64,000 bases of DNA from Shewanella psychropiezotolerans (GTDB taxonomy: Bacteria > Pseudomonadota > Gammaproteobacteria > Enterobacterales > Shewanellaceae): positions 6,006,001 to 6,070,000 of the forward strand of contig NZ_CP041614.1 of NCBI RefSeq assembly GCF_007197555.1, read 5' to 3'. This document shows, piece after piece, positions 31,474 through 40,112 of this stretch (within the stretch, counting starts at the first letter, position 1; each line of letters opens with the position of its first letter). The notes beneath the pieces were generated by a model that did not search any database, was not told the DNA's origin, and saw only the letters and a program-made list of their open reading frames with translations. The position numbers and the translations under genes are program-made.

Positions 31474-32337
31474 ATGATCCAAAGCATGACAGCCTACGCA
31501 CGTATCGAACATAAAGCAGACTGGGGCAATGCCTCCTGGGAAATTCGCTCAGTCAATCAGCGCTATCTGGAGACTTATCTGCGTCTGCCTGAACATTTCC
31601 GTAGCCTAGAGCCAATCTTACGAGACAAATTACGTAAGCGTTTAAACCGTGGAAAAATCGAAGTTAACCTCAGATACGATCTTGCCGACAACAAGAGCAA
31701 CGAACTGCAGCTCAACCAAGATCTTGCCAAACAGCTGGTAAACGCAGCCAACTGGGTCAAACAGGAAGCCGGTCAAGGGGAACTCAATCTGGTCGATATC
31801 CTTAAATGGCCAGGTGTGATGTCGGGTTCAGAGCAAGATATGGATGCATTAAGCAAGGAGCTATTGGTTGCCTTCGACAGCGCCATCGACCAGTTTATCG
31901 AAGCTCGAGGCCGCGAAGGTGCTGCTATAAAGACCATGCTACAAACACGTCTGGACGCCATAGTCGCGCAAGTAGCCGTAGTTCGAGAACATATGCCTAC
32001 GGTAATGCAATGGCAGCGTGATAAGTTGACTAACCGTTTGGCCGAGATAACCGGAGAACTGGATCCTGCCCGTCTGGAGCAAGAGATGGTTATTCTCGCC
32101 CAGAAGATGGATGTCGCAGAAGAGATGGACAGACTCGACGCCCACGTCGCTGAAACTCAACGCATCCTCAAGAAAGGTGGTGCTCAGGGCCGTCGTCTCG
32201 ACTTTATGATGCAGGAGTTCAACCGCGAGTCGAACACCTTAGCCTCTAAATCTATCAGCAGCGAAATCACTGCTGCCGCAGTAGAGCTTAAAGTGCTAAT
32301 CGAGCAGATGCGTGAGCAGATCCAGAACGTAGAATAG
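31474..32337 (+). CDS. yicC: YicC-family endoribonuclease
   Basis: 287 residues: N-terminal YicC-like domain beginning MIQSMTAYARIE with IRSVNQRYLETYLRLP, and a C-terminal DUF1732 domain with AQKMDVAEEMDRLDAHV and the conserved GRRLDFMMQEFNRESNTLAS. YicC proteins have been described as endoribonucleases affecting small RNA and mRNA turnover. The divergent rph neighbour is the usual context. Confidence 0.94.
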   Translation: MIQSMTAYARIEHKADWGNASWEIRSVNQRYLETYLRLPEHFRSLEPILRDKLRKRLNRGKIEVNLRYDLADNKSNELQLNQDLAKQLVNAANWVKQEAGQGELNLVDILKWPGVMSGSEQDMDALSKELLVAFDSAIDQFIEARGREGAAIKTMLQTRLDAIVAQVAVVREHMPTVMQWQRDKLTNRLAEITGELDPARLEQEMVILAQKMDVAEEMDRLDAHVAETQRILKKGGAQGRRLDFMMQEFNRESNTLASKSISSEITAAAVELKVLIEQMREQIQNVE

Positions 32338-32376
32338 TCACGTTTAACTGCTAAATTTGGTAAAAGCGACTAGCAT

Positions 32377-32401
32377 AGCCCTTTACTTACAGGGCTTTTT
32401 G
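32377..32401 (+). terminator. Terminator of yicC
   Basis: AGCCCT / AGGGCT with an 8-base loop then five T (TTTTTGTT), about 40 bases after the stop codon. Confidence 0.85.
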
Positions 32402-32510
32402 TTATCTGTGCAAGACATCATCTCAACTAACTAGAATCAACCCATGTCGATAAAAATCAATTCCATGACACGTAATATTTATATGTCGATGGAATCAACA
32501 TATAGAAGGG

Positions 32511-32793
32511 TCATTCCCCCTCCTCCCACTCTTGTTCAGAGGCTGTATTTTTCTCATCATGGGGCTGAACAGTCAATTCAGGGTTCCTAACTTTAATATC
32601 TAGCTCAAGATTCAAGGCAGAAAAAATTTTAAACAGCGTTTTCTAATTTAGTAGAATCTGGATTCAGCTCAAAGCTTGAAACCGTATCCTGACGGATGCC
32701 TACCTTACTAACCACTTTGCTTTGCGAGAGCTTCATATTAAGCCGTGCATCTTTGAGATACGTACTAAGCTATTTTGAGTTAGTCACCTTCAT
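32511..32793 (-). pseudogene. Decayed HipB-like antitoxin gene
   Basis: Read on the minus strand from ATG: MKVTNSK, stop (TAG), then LSTYLKDARLNMKLSQSKVV, SKVGIRQDTVSSFELNPDST and KLEN. After one extra A (run at 32641 region) it continues FKIFSALNLELDIKVRNPE, LTVQPHDEKNTASEQEW. This is a full-length HipB/XRE helix-turn-helix antitoxin of about 90 residues, broken by one nonsense codon and one frameshift. No hipA kinase gene follows; yicC lies next. So it is a relic of a toxin-antitoxin pair or an orphan antitoxin. Confidence 0.8.
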
Positions 32794-33008
32794 GATCGTT
32801 CTAACCTAATGAGTTACCATCAATATCCCAGCGGGCAATAAGAATGATCGGCAAACTCTAATCCAACGCTAAACATGTATAGATTTCTGCGCTTTTTATA
32901 CATATGACAAAAACACTCAGACATGTTTACTTTACATGTTTACTTTACATGTCGATTGAATAGGCATGAGCTCATACGTTATTGAAAAGTGAATATTTTC
33001 ACTATTTT
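32794..33008. other. AT-rich spacer between the hipB relic and the next gene
   Basis: About 215 AT-rich bases with several ACATGT words. It includes a 13-bp tandem repeat ACATGTTTACTTT at 32921-32946, ending in a third ACATGT at 32947-32952. The repeats lie upstream of the hipB relic and downstream of the minus-strand gene at 33009. I saw no gene. Confidence 0.55.
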
Positions 33009-33749
33009 CTAATATCCGTTCAATATTCGAAGTATCGGTTTATCTGAGTAAGGGCAAGGAAAGTCGCCAGATTTGATATCCGGAAAATGCTGGTCGCAGA
33101 TACCACTAGCAAAGCGGTATAGGACATCATCGATAAAGCGGTCAACTGGGATAAACTGGTGTTTCTTACTGCGCTGACCATTGATCTTTCGCGGTTGCTG
33201 ATTAATAAACATGCTCAGTTCCCACGCCTCCTCGCTGTCAAAATCTCGCGGCTTGTAGTCATCAAACAATGAATGTAAATAGTGCTGAACCTCAGTAATA
33301 TGGGCGCCTATGCTGGGATCTAAATTACGAAAACAGTGAACCTTAGTTTGTTCAAAGTAATGCTCAATATTATCGAGTACCTGCATACCATGATCATCGT
33401 TTCGAATAAACCTATTGGCTCGTAACCAGCCAATGGCATGTAGTTTCCAGTGACTATAAAAATCTTGCTGTAACTGCGCCCAGTCAGGCTTAAGAGGATA
33501 GTGAAGCATCATGCAGTAACGGCTATGGGACTCCATAAACACCACTAACCAACTGCCATCATCATAGGGCTGCCACTGACGGCCGGATAAGTGAATAACC
33601 TGCCCCTGCCAGCTCACACGATTAGCATTGGTGCTAATCGGCTGCACGCCAGGATTATTGCTATCAGCGTCTGTCATTCGCTCAAGAGGTTGCTTAAGCA
33701 TTTTACACATGGAATTGGACAGACTTAAAAACAACGCCATCAAGGTCAC
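33009..33749 (-). CDS. Protein of unknown function
   Basis: 246 residues, no signal peptide or clear membrane segment; the first 20 residues are mildly hydrophobic and an inner Met (residue 18) may be the start. I do not recognise the family. Visible features: a WQGQVIHLSGRQWQPYDDGS region followed by SWLVVFMESHSRYCMM, and many aromatic residues and histidines (HYFEQTKVHCF, HYLHSLFDDY). It sits in AT-rich accessory DNA between a hipB relic and a divergent XPF-like nuclease gene. A link with the nuclease is possible but unsupported. Confidence 0.6.
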   Translation of the reverse strand: MTLMALFLSLSNSMCKMLKQPLERMTDADSNNPGVQPISTNANRVSWQGQVIHLSGRQWQPYDDGSWLVVFMESHSRYCMMLHYPLKPDWAQLQQDFYSHWKLHAIGWLRANRFIRNDDHGMQVLDNIEHYFEQTKVHCFRNLDPSIGAHITEVQHYLHSLFDDYKPRDFDSEEAWELSMFINQQPRKINGQRSKKHQFIPVDRFIDDVLYRFASGICDQHFPDIKSGDFPCPYSDKPILRILNGY

Positions 33750-33895
33750 TCAGATTAACTCGTTAGATGGCCATCATGTTATCACCCTTAATTAGATATA
33801 CACCTACAGCGTATAAAAAGGAGGTAAATAGAATTTTCCTTATTCATATTTAAGCTAAACTCAGTAATAGTCAAAGTTTTGATTAAGTATTCAGG

Positions 33896-34534
33896 ATGAA
33901 TAAAAACCTAATTGAGATAGCCTATGACGACAGGGAACACGCGGAAATATTGCTGGAGCAATTATCCCTCCATGACAATCTATGTCTTGTGAAAAAACGC
34001 CTTGCCCTAGGTGATTATCAGATAAGTAACTGGCTTATCGAAAGAAAGACACTCCCCGACCTGGTAATTTCTCTTTGTGACGGTAGGCTATTTTCACAGG
34101 TAGCAAGATTATCTGCATGCGACCACAATACAGCACTGCTTATAGAAGGTTCATCTCGTGATATTGCATCTTATGATATTACTCGAGAAGCATTGATAGG
34201 GGCGCTGTGTTCTATTTCAATCAACTTCAACATGCCTATTTTACGTAGTTTGTCTCAGGCTGAATCAGCTAAAATACTCTACTTTTGCGCCAAACAATTA
34301 TATAGCAGAGAAACAGAATTAAAACTCAATGGCAGAAAACCTAAACGTAAAAAAAACCGCCAACTTTTCATACTTCAAAGCCTTCCTCAGGTCGGCCCCA
34401 AATTAGCAAAACGCCTGTTGAATCACTTTGATAACATCGAGGCCGTATTCATAGCATCAGCAGAAGAGCTCATCAAAGTAGAGGGTATAGGACAAGAGAA
34501 AGCGCGAAAAATACGTGACGTATTAACATCATAA
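33896..34534 (+). CDS. XPF/ERCC4-family structure-specific nuclease
   Basis: 212 residues. Residues 5-135 form an ERCC4 nuclease domain: YDDRE near 10-14, GDY at 39-41, and the catalytic signature IERKTLPD (E49, R50, K51, D55) followed by SLCDGRLFSQVARL. After a basic linker (GRKPKRKKNR) comes a tandem helix-hairpin-helix domain (about 150-212; LPQVGPKLAKRLLNHF and VEGIGQEKARKIRDVL). This is the layout of archaeal short XPF and the nuclease core of Mus81/XPF, which cut branched DNA. Stand-alone versions are uncommon in bacteria, so the gene may be acquired. No partner gene is evident. Confidence 0.85.
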   Translation: MNKNLIEIAYDDREHAEILLEQLSLHDNLCLVKKRLALGDYQISNWLIERKTLPDLVISLCDGRLFSQVARLSACDHNTALLIEGSSRDIASYDITREALIGALCSISINFNMPILRSLSQAESAKILYFCAKQLYSRETELKLNGRKPKRKKNRQLFILQSLPQVGPKLAKRLLNHFDNIEAVFIASAEELIKVEGIGQEKARKIRDVLTS

Positions 34535-34966
34535 TCAACAAGCCTCCCAAACATTTTCAACAGTAAGCCGTTTCTTCCTACTGGCAAGCCCATCGAGTAC
34601 TGGCATTAGACACTCATTGCCGTTTTTTTTGCCCATTTACCTCTTAAGCTGAATATCTTATCAATTGAATCTACACTCCTATATCTCGCTATTTAGACTC
34701 GAATTTACTATCAACCCAGTCCATAGAGGTTAAGTCGTCATCGGACTAATCCGATCTCAAAACGAGTCAAGTCCACTTCTAAGTATTGGCGCTATCGGCC
34801 ATCAAGCACTACTTTTAATCTAGCTATCAATTCTAATAAAAAGCCGATCTTTATTCCCACCGGCAACGCGCTCATAACGACGGCTTGTTTAATTACAAGT
34901 CATATGAACACACGTCTGATTTCAACGGATATTGACCTATCCCATCTAGATCAATGGAGCGACTTG
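34535..34966. other. Intergenic region before the repeat lipoprotein
   Basis: About 430 bases without a supported gene. A small hairpin TCGGA-CTAA-TCCGA lies near 34743. The upstream extension of the next ORF to 34904 lacks a ribosome site and is treated as noncoding. No terminator after the nuclease gene was clear. Confidence 0.5.
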
Positions 34967-37822
34967 ATGAATATAAAAAAATTACTCTTAATCTCTTTAG
35001 CCGGTTCAATCCTCAGTGCCTGTGGCGGCAGTGACAACGACAGCAATCCCGACCCCACCATTCCCGAACCTGCCGCTATAACTAAAACCGGTAAAGTTGC
35101 AGATGGATATTTAGTGGGTGCCACGGTTTGTTTAGACCTGAACCTTAATAAAACCTGTGACCCGGACGAACCCAGCACGACGAGCACTGCCGGGGGAGAT
35201 TTCACGATTACCGGGGCAACACAAGAGCAGATAGACAACTTCCCCTTGCTGGTTGAAGTCACAGTAGGTGTCGTCGACGAAGATACCGGAGAAGCAATTA
35301 CACAGCCCTATACCATGTCAGCCCCTGTAGGATATGAATTCGTCAGTCCTTTGACCACTATGGTACAAAATGAAGTCGAACAAGGCAGTGAGCTTAGTGA
35401 TGCAGAATCAAGCCTGCAGAGTCTTCTGGGAACTAGCCTAGATCTCACCCAAGATTATGTTGCCCAACAGCTCAACGATGAACTTGGAAGCGATGAGCAA
35501 GCAGAATATGAACGCTTACACCATATCGCACAGGTGACCGCCCAGATCATCGCCAACAACTTAGCAACAATTCAGGATGCTGCCGATACGGCAGGAATTA
35601 GCTTAGATGATGTGATCGGTTTAATTGTCGACCAGATCATAGATGCACTAGAAATCATCGTCAATGAAGTTGAATTTGTCGAAGAGCAAGGTGGTGAATT
35701 TAATCCGGACGATGTTTTAGACTCAGAAGTGGTCACAGATGCCAGCACTGTACCTACCGAGAATTTAGAAGACCAGGTTGCCATCAGGGATGCTGAAGCA
35801 AGTGCTGCCGCAGCCAACCTAACTGAATTAGTATCCACCGATGGTATCAATATCTTCGAAGGCGGTTTTCATGGCGATATGATCGATCTCAGATATGCCA
35901 CTATCTTATATGACTCAGATACACAGACAACTACCGAAACCCGCTTCAAGCTAGTTGAGGGGGTATTTGTAACTGATGATTCCAGCCGGGACAATGAAGA
36001 TTTAATCCTTACCGAACAAGGCTGGGTTATGGGTAGTGATAACTTTGCCATTGGCGATCTCAACGATGATGGCAGTATCACCTTAGTGAATAATGATCTG
36101 CCCATACTCAGCGAAACCCTCACTGCCGAGCAACTTTCTATTGTCAGTCTTAATATAAAACTTTTCCTCGAGGAGAATAATGGCGAACTTTGGCATAAAG
36201 CTTTACCTGAAGAAACGACGTTCAGTGAAGGCGCCGAAGCATTCAAACTGAGCTTTAGTAACACCAATGATGTCTACTCTATCTTCAATTGGAATGATTG
36301 CGAGCCTGAGCATATGGTCGAAGGCATGTGTAACAGTGTCTGGGCCCATACAGCCGGCAGTGAGATGGATGGACCAGCCATAACCTTGGATAGTTTAGTA
36401 TCAGCCATAGCCTCAGATGGGATGGTCGAAAATATTGTAGGTCCTCATGTCGCCTGGGATGGCAATCGCTCAGTGATTGCAGAGATGCTTGCTGATGGGA
36501 CCGCTAACTTCTACAAAATCGAGTGGCAAGCCGAGAGCGACTCTGGAGAAGTTGTCAATATAGCCAGCTTGATTGCAACGAGTAGCTGGCTTGAAGCCAC
36601 GATACATGGAAAAAGATTATTCCTGTTAACCATGCCGGAGGTTATCCAGGATTTTGGAGACAATGATGACCAGGATGATGTACTGCTACTGGTAGAATAT
36701 CAAGGCGCTGTTCGTCGAGGTGAATTTGCTGAAGCAGGACAAGAATTTGATGACGATGAGTGGGTCTATAATTTAACCGCCAAGAATGACATTTTGAACA
36801 ATGTCGATCTCACCTTACTGCAGAATATCACTCCACCTGAGCCGGATCATAGCGATTTTATTTGCCGTGATGGTGATTCTGATTGGGATGAAGTCAACGA
36901 TCGCCCTAAAGAGGGAACCACTCGATCTTTTGCAGAATATTTGGCTCTCGTCGCTAACTGCCGCGATGGTGAAGCACTCTCCTTTGCCACCGATGTCATA
37001 GCCAATCATAGATTAAAAAGTTATGACTCAGACGGCAATATAGAAACTATTTTTGTGTTCAATGCCGATGGCACAGGTAGCATAACTGAACACGACGCCG
37101 AGCCTCCCATGGTTGAAAATTTCCATTGGGACGTCAATGCTTCTGGAGAGCTCATCATAGAGATGGGGAATTCGGCTGGGACCAATGATGTGAGAGCCGT
37201 GATCAGTTTAATCAGACAAGATGGCAACCACTATTCGATTAAAGGCTTTGTCGAAGATATAGCCTGGTCACCTATGGATGGTACTGCCGGAGAAGTCTGG
37301 AGTGAGAAATTAACCTTGTTTCCACTCGAACAACCCACTAACAACATTGCTGTCTGCACCCAGGGGGACTCAGACTGGAACGATGCAAGCGATCAACCCG
37401 CACTAGATACATTACGCTCTATGGCTGAATATGAAGAGTTTGTCGCAGCCTGTCGTGAAGGAGAGGCCTTATCCTTTGTCGCGGATGTACTAGCCGACCA
37501 CAGACTAAAAAGTTTCAATGAAAACGGGGTTATTGAAACCACATTAGCGTTTAACGCTAATGGCACAGGCTTGTTAACAGACCATGAAGATGGGCAAGCC
37601 GTAGTGGAAGAGTTTGATTGGGTGGTGAATGCCAACGGTCAAATTATCATTGAAATAGCAAACTCCCAAGGCACTAACGACCTCAGGGCTGTTATCAGCT
37701 TAATCATGAAAAATGGTGATCACTTCTCGGTTAAGGGCTTTACCGAAGATATCGAATGGTCACCTATGGACGGCACCGCTGGCGAAGTCTGGAGTGGAAA
37801 ACTGCAGCTATTCACCCTTTAA
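34967..37822 (+). CDS. Large lipoprotein with two C-terminal repeat modules
   Basis: A 951-residue lipoprotein: signal sequence with lipobox LSAC, lipid-anchored Cys19, then GGSDNDSNPDPT linker. Residues about 35-130 resemble the GKVADGYLVGATVCLDLNLN module seen in many Shewanella surface lipoproteins. The C-terminus has two similar modules of about 163 residues (from about 631 and 794), each starting with a CxxGDSDW stretch and ending with SPMDGTAGEVWS. The whole protein is acidic and Asn/Asp-rich. I set the start at 34967 because GGAG precedes it and it gives the lipoprotein signal. The function is unknown; an outer-membrane adhesin or ligand binder is a guess. Confidence 0.82.
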   Translation: MNIKKLLLISLAGSILSACGGSDNDSNPDPTIPEPAAITKTGKVADGYLVGATVCLDLNLNKTCDPDEPSTTSTAGGDFTITGATQEQIDNFPLLVEVTVGVVDEDTGEAITQPYTMSAPVGYEFVSPLTTMVQNEVEQGSELSDAESSLQSLLGTSLDLTQDYVAQQLNDELGSDEQAEYERLHHIAQVTAQIIANNLATIQDAADTAGISLDDVIGLIVDQIIDALEIIVNEVEFVEEQGGEFNPDDVLDSEVVTDASTVPTENLEDQVAIRDAEASAAAANLTELVSTDGINIFEGGFHGDMIDLRYATILYDSDTQTTTETRFKLVEGVFVTDDSSRDNEDLILTEQGWVMGSDNFAIGDLNDDGSITLVNNDLPILSETLTAEQLSIVSLNIKLFLEENNGELWHKALPEETTFSEGAEAFKLSFSNTNDVYSIFNWNDCEPEHMVEGMCNSVWAHTAGSEMDGPAITLDSLVSAIASDGMVENIVGPHVAWDGNRSVIAEMLADGTANFYKIEWQAESDSGEVVNIASLIATSSWLEATIHGKRLFLLTMPEVIQDFGDNDDQDDVLLLVEYQGAVRRGEFAEAGQEFDDDEWVYNLTAKNDILNNVDLTLLQNITPPEPDHSDFICRDGDSDWDEVNDRPKEGTTRSFAEYLALVANCRDGEALSFATDVIANHRLKSYDSDGNIETIFVFNADGTGSITEHDAEPPMVENFHWDVNASGELIIEMGNSAGTNDVRAVISLIRQDGNHYSIKGFVEDIAWSPMDGTAGEVWSEKLTLFPLEQPTNNIAVCTQGDSDWNDASDQPALDTLRSMAEYEEFVAACREGEALSFVADVLADHRLKSFNENGVIETTLAFNANGTGLLTDHEDGQAVVEEFDWVVNANGQIIIEIANSQGTNDLRAVISLIMKNGDHFSVKGFTEDIEWSPMDGTAGEVWSGKLQLFTL

Positions 37823-37873
37823 TTTACTAAGAGACTAGTTCAAAGAATTCAACAATCTTTACAGCCTAAGCTT

Positions 37874-37905
37874 AGAACCGAATCACTATGATTCGGTTCT
37901 TTTTT
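37874..37905 (+). terminator. Terminator after the repeat lipoprotein
   Basis: AGAACCGAAT / ATTCGGTTCT 10-bp stem, 7-base loop, then six T. Confidence 0.93.
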
Positions 37906-37989
37906 GCGTAGACAAAAATACAGCTTACCTGTAATGATTACCCAGACATCGAATTAAATCATTTATAGAGAGACCTATGTGCTTAAGAC

Positions 37990-39057
37990 TCAATTGAAAT
38001 AAGTCTTAAGCCTGACTTCCTGCTCAAGCAGGCTCTTGTATAGGGTGAATTGATTCGCCGCACGCTCTAAATTATGATTCTCATGGTGTATATGAAAATA
38101 AATATCACCATTAAGGTGATCGGTCAGGAAGCGCACCCCTATCATCAGACAGATCACCCTGGCACCCAGCCATAAACTGGCTTTCTCATCTTGAGTCAGC
38201 ACAGTTTCGAGTTCACTCAAATAACCACGGCAGATAGCGGCAAAGATAGATTCGCGGACATGAACATTCTCAAGAGATGTCGAGTCTTCCTCTTCTGGCG
38301 AGGTAAAGGTTCTCACCATGTCACCGAAGTCATACATGAGATGTCCCTTCATGCAGGTATCAAGATCTATGATAGCTAAACTGCTCATATCACGCTTATC
38401 GTAGAGCATATTGTTGATTTTAGTGTCGTTATGACATATTCGAAGAGGTAATATTGGCGAAACTTCGGCAAGTTCTTGCAAAATATCTTGCTGAGAAAAT
38501 ACGAAGTCAACCCAGTCACAACAGGTTTCTAATCTATTATGCTGATCACTTTTTACCGCCGCTTTAAGCTGGTCTATGCGCCCGGGAAGGTGATGAAACT
38601 GGGGAATAACATCCTCAAGCTGAGTCGCATCAAGATCGCTTAATGCCGATGAGAAATGTCCGAATGCCTTGGCGGCTGAAAAGGCTTCATCTTCAGAACT
38701 CACCACATCTATGCTGTGGCTATGGGGAAGATAGTTAATGGCACGCCAGAAACCTTGTTCACCGAGATCGACAGCCAGCAGACCTTTATCGGTACGTACA
38801 GGCTTAACAACTTTAAGCGAATAGTCACTGCTCTTACGCTTTCTTGCTAAGTGTTCAGAAATTTTATAAGCATTTTCGACCAAGGCGTTCGGTGTCTTAA
38901 ATACCTGAGTATTGATCCCCTGAAGAACGAGCTCACCATCACTCCAACGGACTAGGAAAGTATCATTTATATGACCATTCCCCAGAGGGGAAACTTTGGC
39001 ATCGCTGGTCCGAATACCAAAATAGGGCAGCACAGACTGCCTGACAAAATCGATCAC
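37990..39057 (-). CDS. APH-family kinase, possibly a sugar 1-kinase
   Basis: 355 residues with the aminoglycoside-phosphotransferase/choline-kinase fold: an N-terminal lobe with SPLGNGHINDTFLVRW, catalytic loop CHNDTKINNMLYD (about residue 210-222, where Asp and Asn match the Brenner motif) and DFG-like IIDLDTCMKGHLMYDFGDM. The family includes N-acetylhexosamine 1-kinases. It overlaps the upstream nucleotidyltransferase gene by four bases (ATGA), so the two are translated together and probably make an NDP-sugar or similar activated compound. The substrate is inferred, not shown. Confidence 0.8.
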   Translation of the reverse strand: MIDFVRQSVLPYFGIRTSDAKVSPLGNGHINDTFLVRWSDGELVLQGINTQVFKTPNALVENAYKISEHLARKRKSSDYSLKVVKPVRTDKGLLAVDLGEQGFWRAINYLPHSHSIDVVSSEDEAFSAAKAFGHFSSALSDLDATQLEDVIPQFHHLPGRIDQLKAAVKSDQHNRLETCCDWVDFVFSQQDILQELAEVSPILPLRICHNDTKINNMLYDKRDMSSLAIIDLDTCMKGHLMYDFGDMVRTFTSPEEEDSTSLENVHVRESIFAAICRGYLSELETVLTQDEKASLWLGARVICLMIGVRFLTDHLNGDIYFHIHHENHNLERAANQFTLYKSLLEQEVRLKTYFN

Positions 39058-40025
39058 TCAATAACTCCATTTCTCTTATTATGTAAAACTCCTGAGAGTT
39101 TTTCTTTCACCCAGGCTACATCCTGAGGGTAAGTTACCCCGAACCAAGCTTCTTGTGCCATCGCCACTCGGATCCGCTTGCTTGACTTGCTATCACGCTC
39201 TGCATCTTGATGATGGATGGCATGCATACTCTGCTGCACGACGGCTGGCAGATAACACTCAGATTTAGCCTCCGAACCATGCTCTAAGATGAATCGATTT
39301 AGCTCAGACTCTATAATGGAAAATATATCTACAGAAAATCCCCAGCAGGTCATGGAGACAGGTGAAGCACTGTCTAGCGCTCGACGCTTCCCATCAAATT
39401 CGCCCGTTAAACCCTGATGTTCCCGGCGAATATCGGTCCACTCGGCCACCCCGGTTAAGCTCCCCAGCTCTACCCGGCATACGCCACGATTAACTCCACC
39501 ATGATCGGACAGAGTCAGATGCAGTGGATAGGCCACCAGCATCCAATCATTGGGCGCAGCTCTCAAACCTTTGGCAAGCAGCTTAAATGCACTATCGCCA
39601 TAATAATCATCGGCATTGATGACCGCCATTAGGCCTTTAACCTGATGGCGGGCAGTCCAAAGTGCATGGGCCGTCCCCCAAGGTTTTAACCTGTGGTTTA
39701 AATCCTGGGCCTTGGCTAATGCGGCATCAGGCAGATCATTCATCCGCTGATAACAGAAGCTATACTCGAAACTTGATGACACTCTTGGCTTGATGCGCTC
39801 TTCAAATAAACGCTCAAGTTGAGCCTCAAGCTCGGGCCGAATCACTAAGACGACTCGGGTAAATCCAGCCTGAAAGGCAGATAGAGTCGACAACTCCAGC
39901 ATGGTCTCGCCATTAGGACCTAAGCTAGCTAGCTGCTTATCGCCACCGAATCGGCTGCCAAGCCCTGCCGCCATAATGACCAAGGTCAGAGGCGCATCGT
40001 CATCACTCATTAATTCAACTGCCAT
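39054..40025 (-). CDS. Nucleotidyltransferase (NDP-sugar pyrophosphorylase-like)
   Basis: 323 residues with the N-terminal NTP-transferase Rossmann-type signature VIMAAGLGSRFGGDKQLASLG (residues about 16-36), GTAHALWTAR, and the metal-binding VINADDYYG (about residue 145). It fits activation of a sugar or polyol phosphate with a nucleotide. It precedes and overlaps the kinase gene, so both likely act in a short salvage or surface-sugar pathway. The ribosome site is weak and a second Met at residue 6 is possible. The acceptor is unknown. Confidence 0.82.
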   Translation of the reverse strand: MAVELMSDDDAPLTLVIMAAGLGSRFGGDKQLASLGPNGETMLELSTLSAFQAGFTRVVLVIRPELEAQLERLFEERIKPRVSSSFEYSFCYQRMNDLPDAALAKAQDLNHRLKPWGTAHALWTARHQVKGLMAVINADDYYGDSAFKLLAKGLRAAPNDWMLVAYPLHLTLSDHGGVNRGVCRVELGSLTGVAEWTDIRREHQGLTGEFDGKRRALDSASPVSMTCWGFSVDIFSIIESELNRFILEHGSEAKSECYLPAVVQQSMHAIHHQDAERDSKSSKRIRVAMAQEAWFGVTYPQDVAWVKEKLSGVLHNKRNGVIE

Positions 40026-40112
40026 ATACGAAATTTCTAGATATTAAAATACAAGTATACTGTAAACCCAGCTCAGCCAAGCAGTCTAAAGTCTAAGTGA
40101 CATTTATTCCAG

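Noticed and set aside
34904..34966. Upstream start of the repeat lipoprotein
   Set aside because: The inner ATG gives a proper lipoprotein signal and ribosome site.
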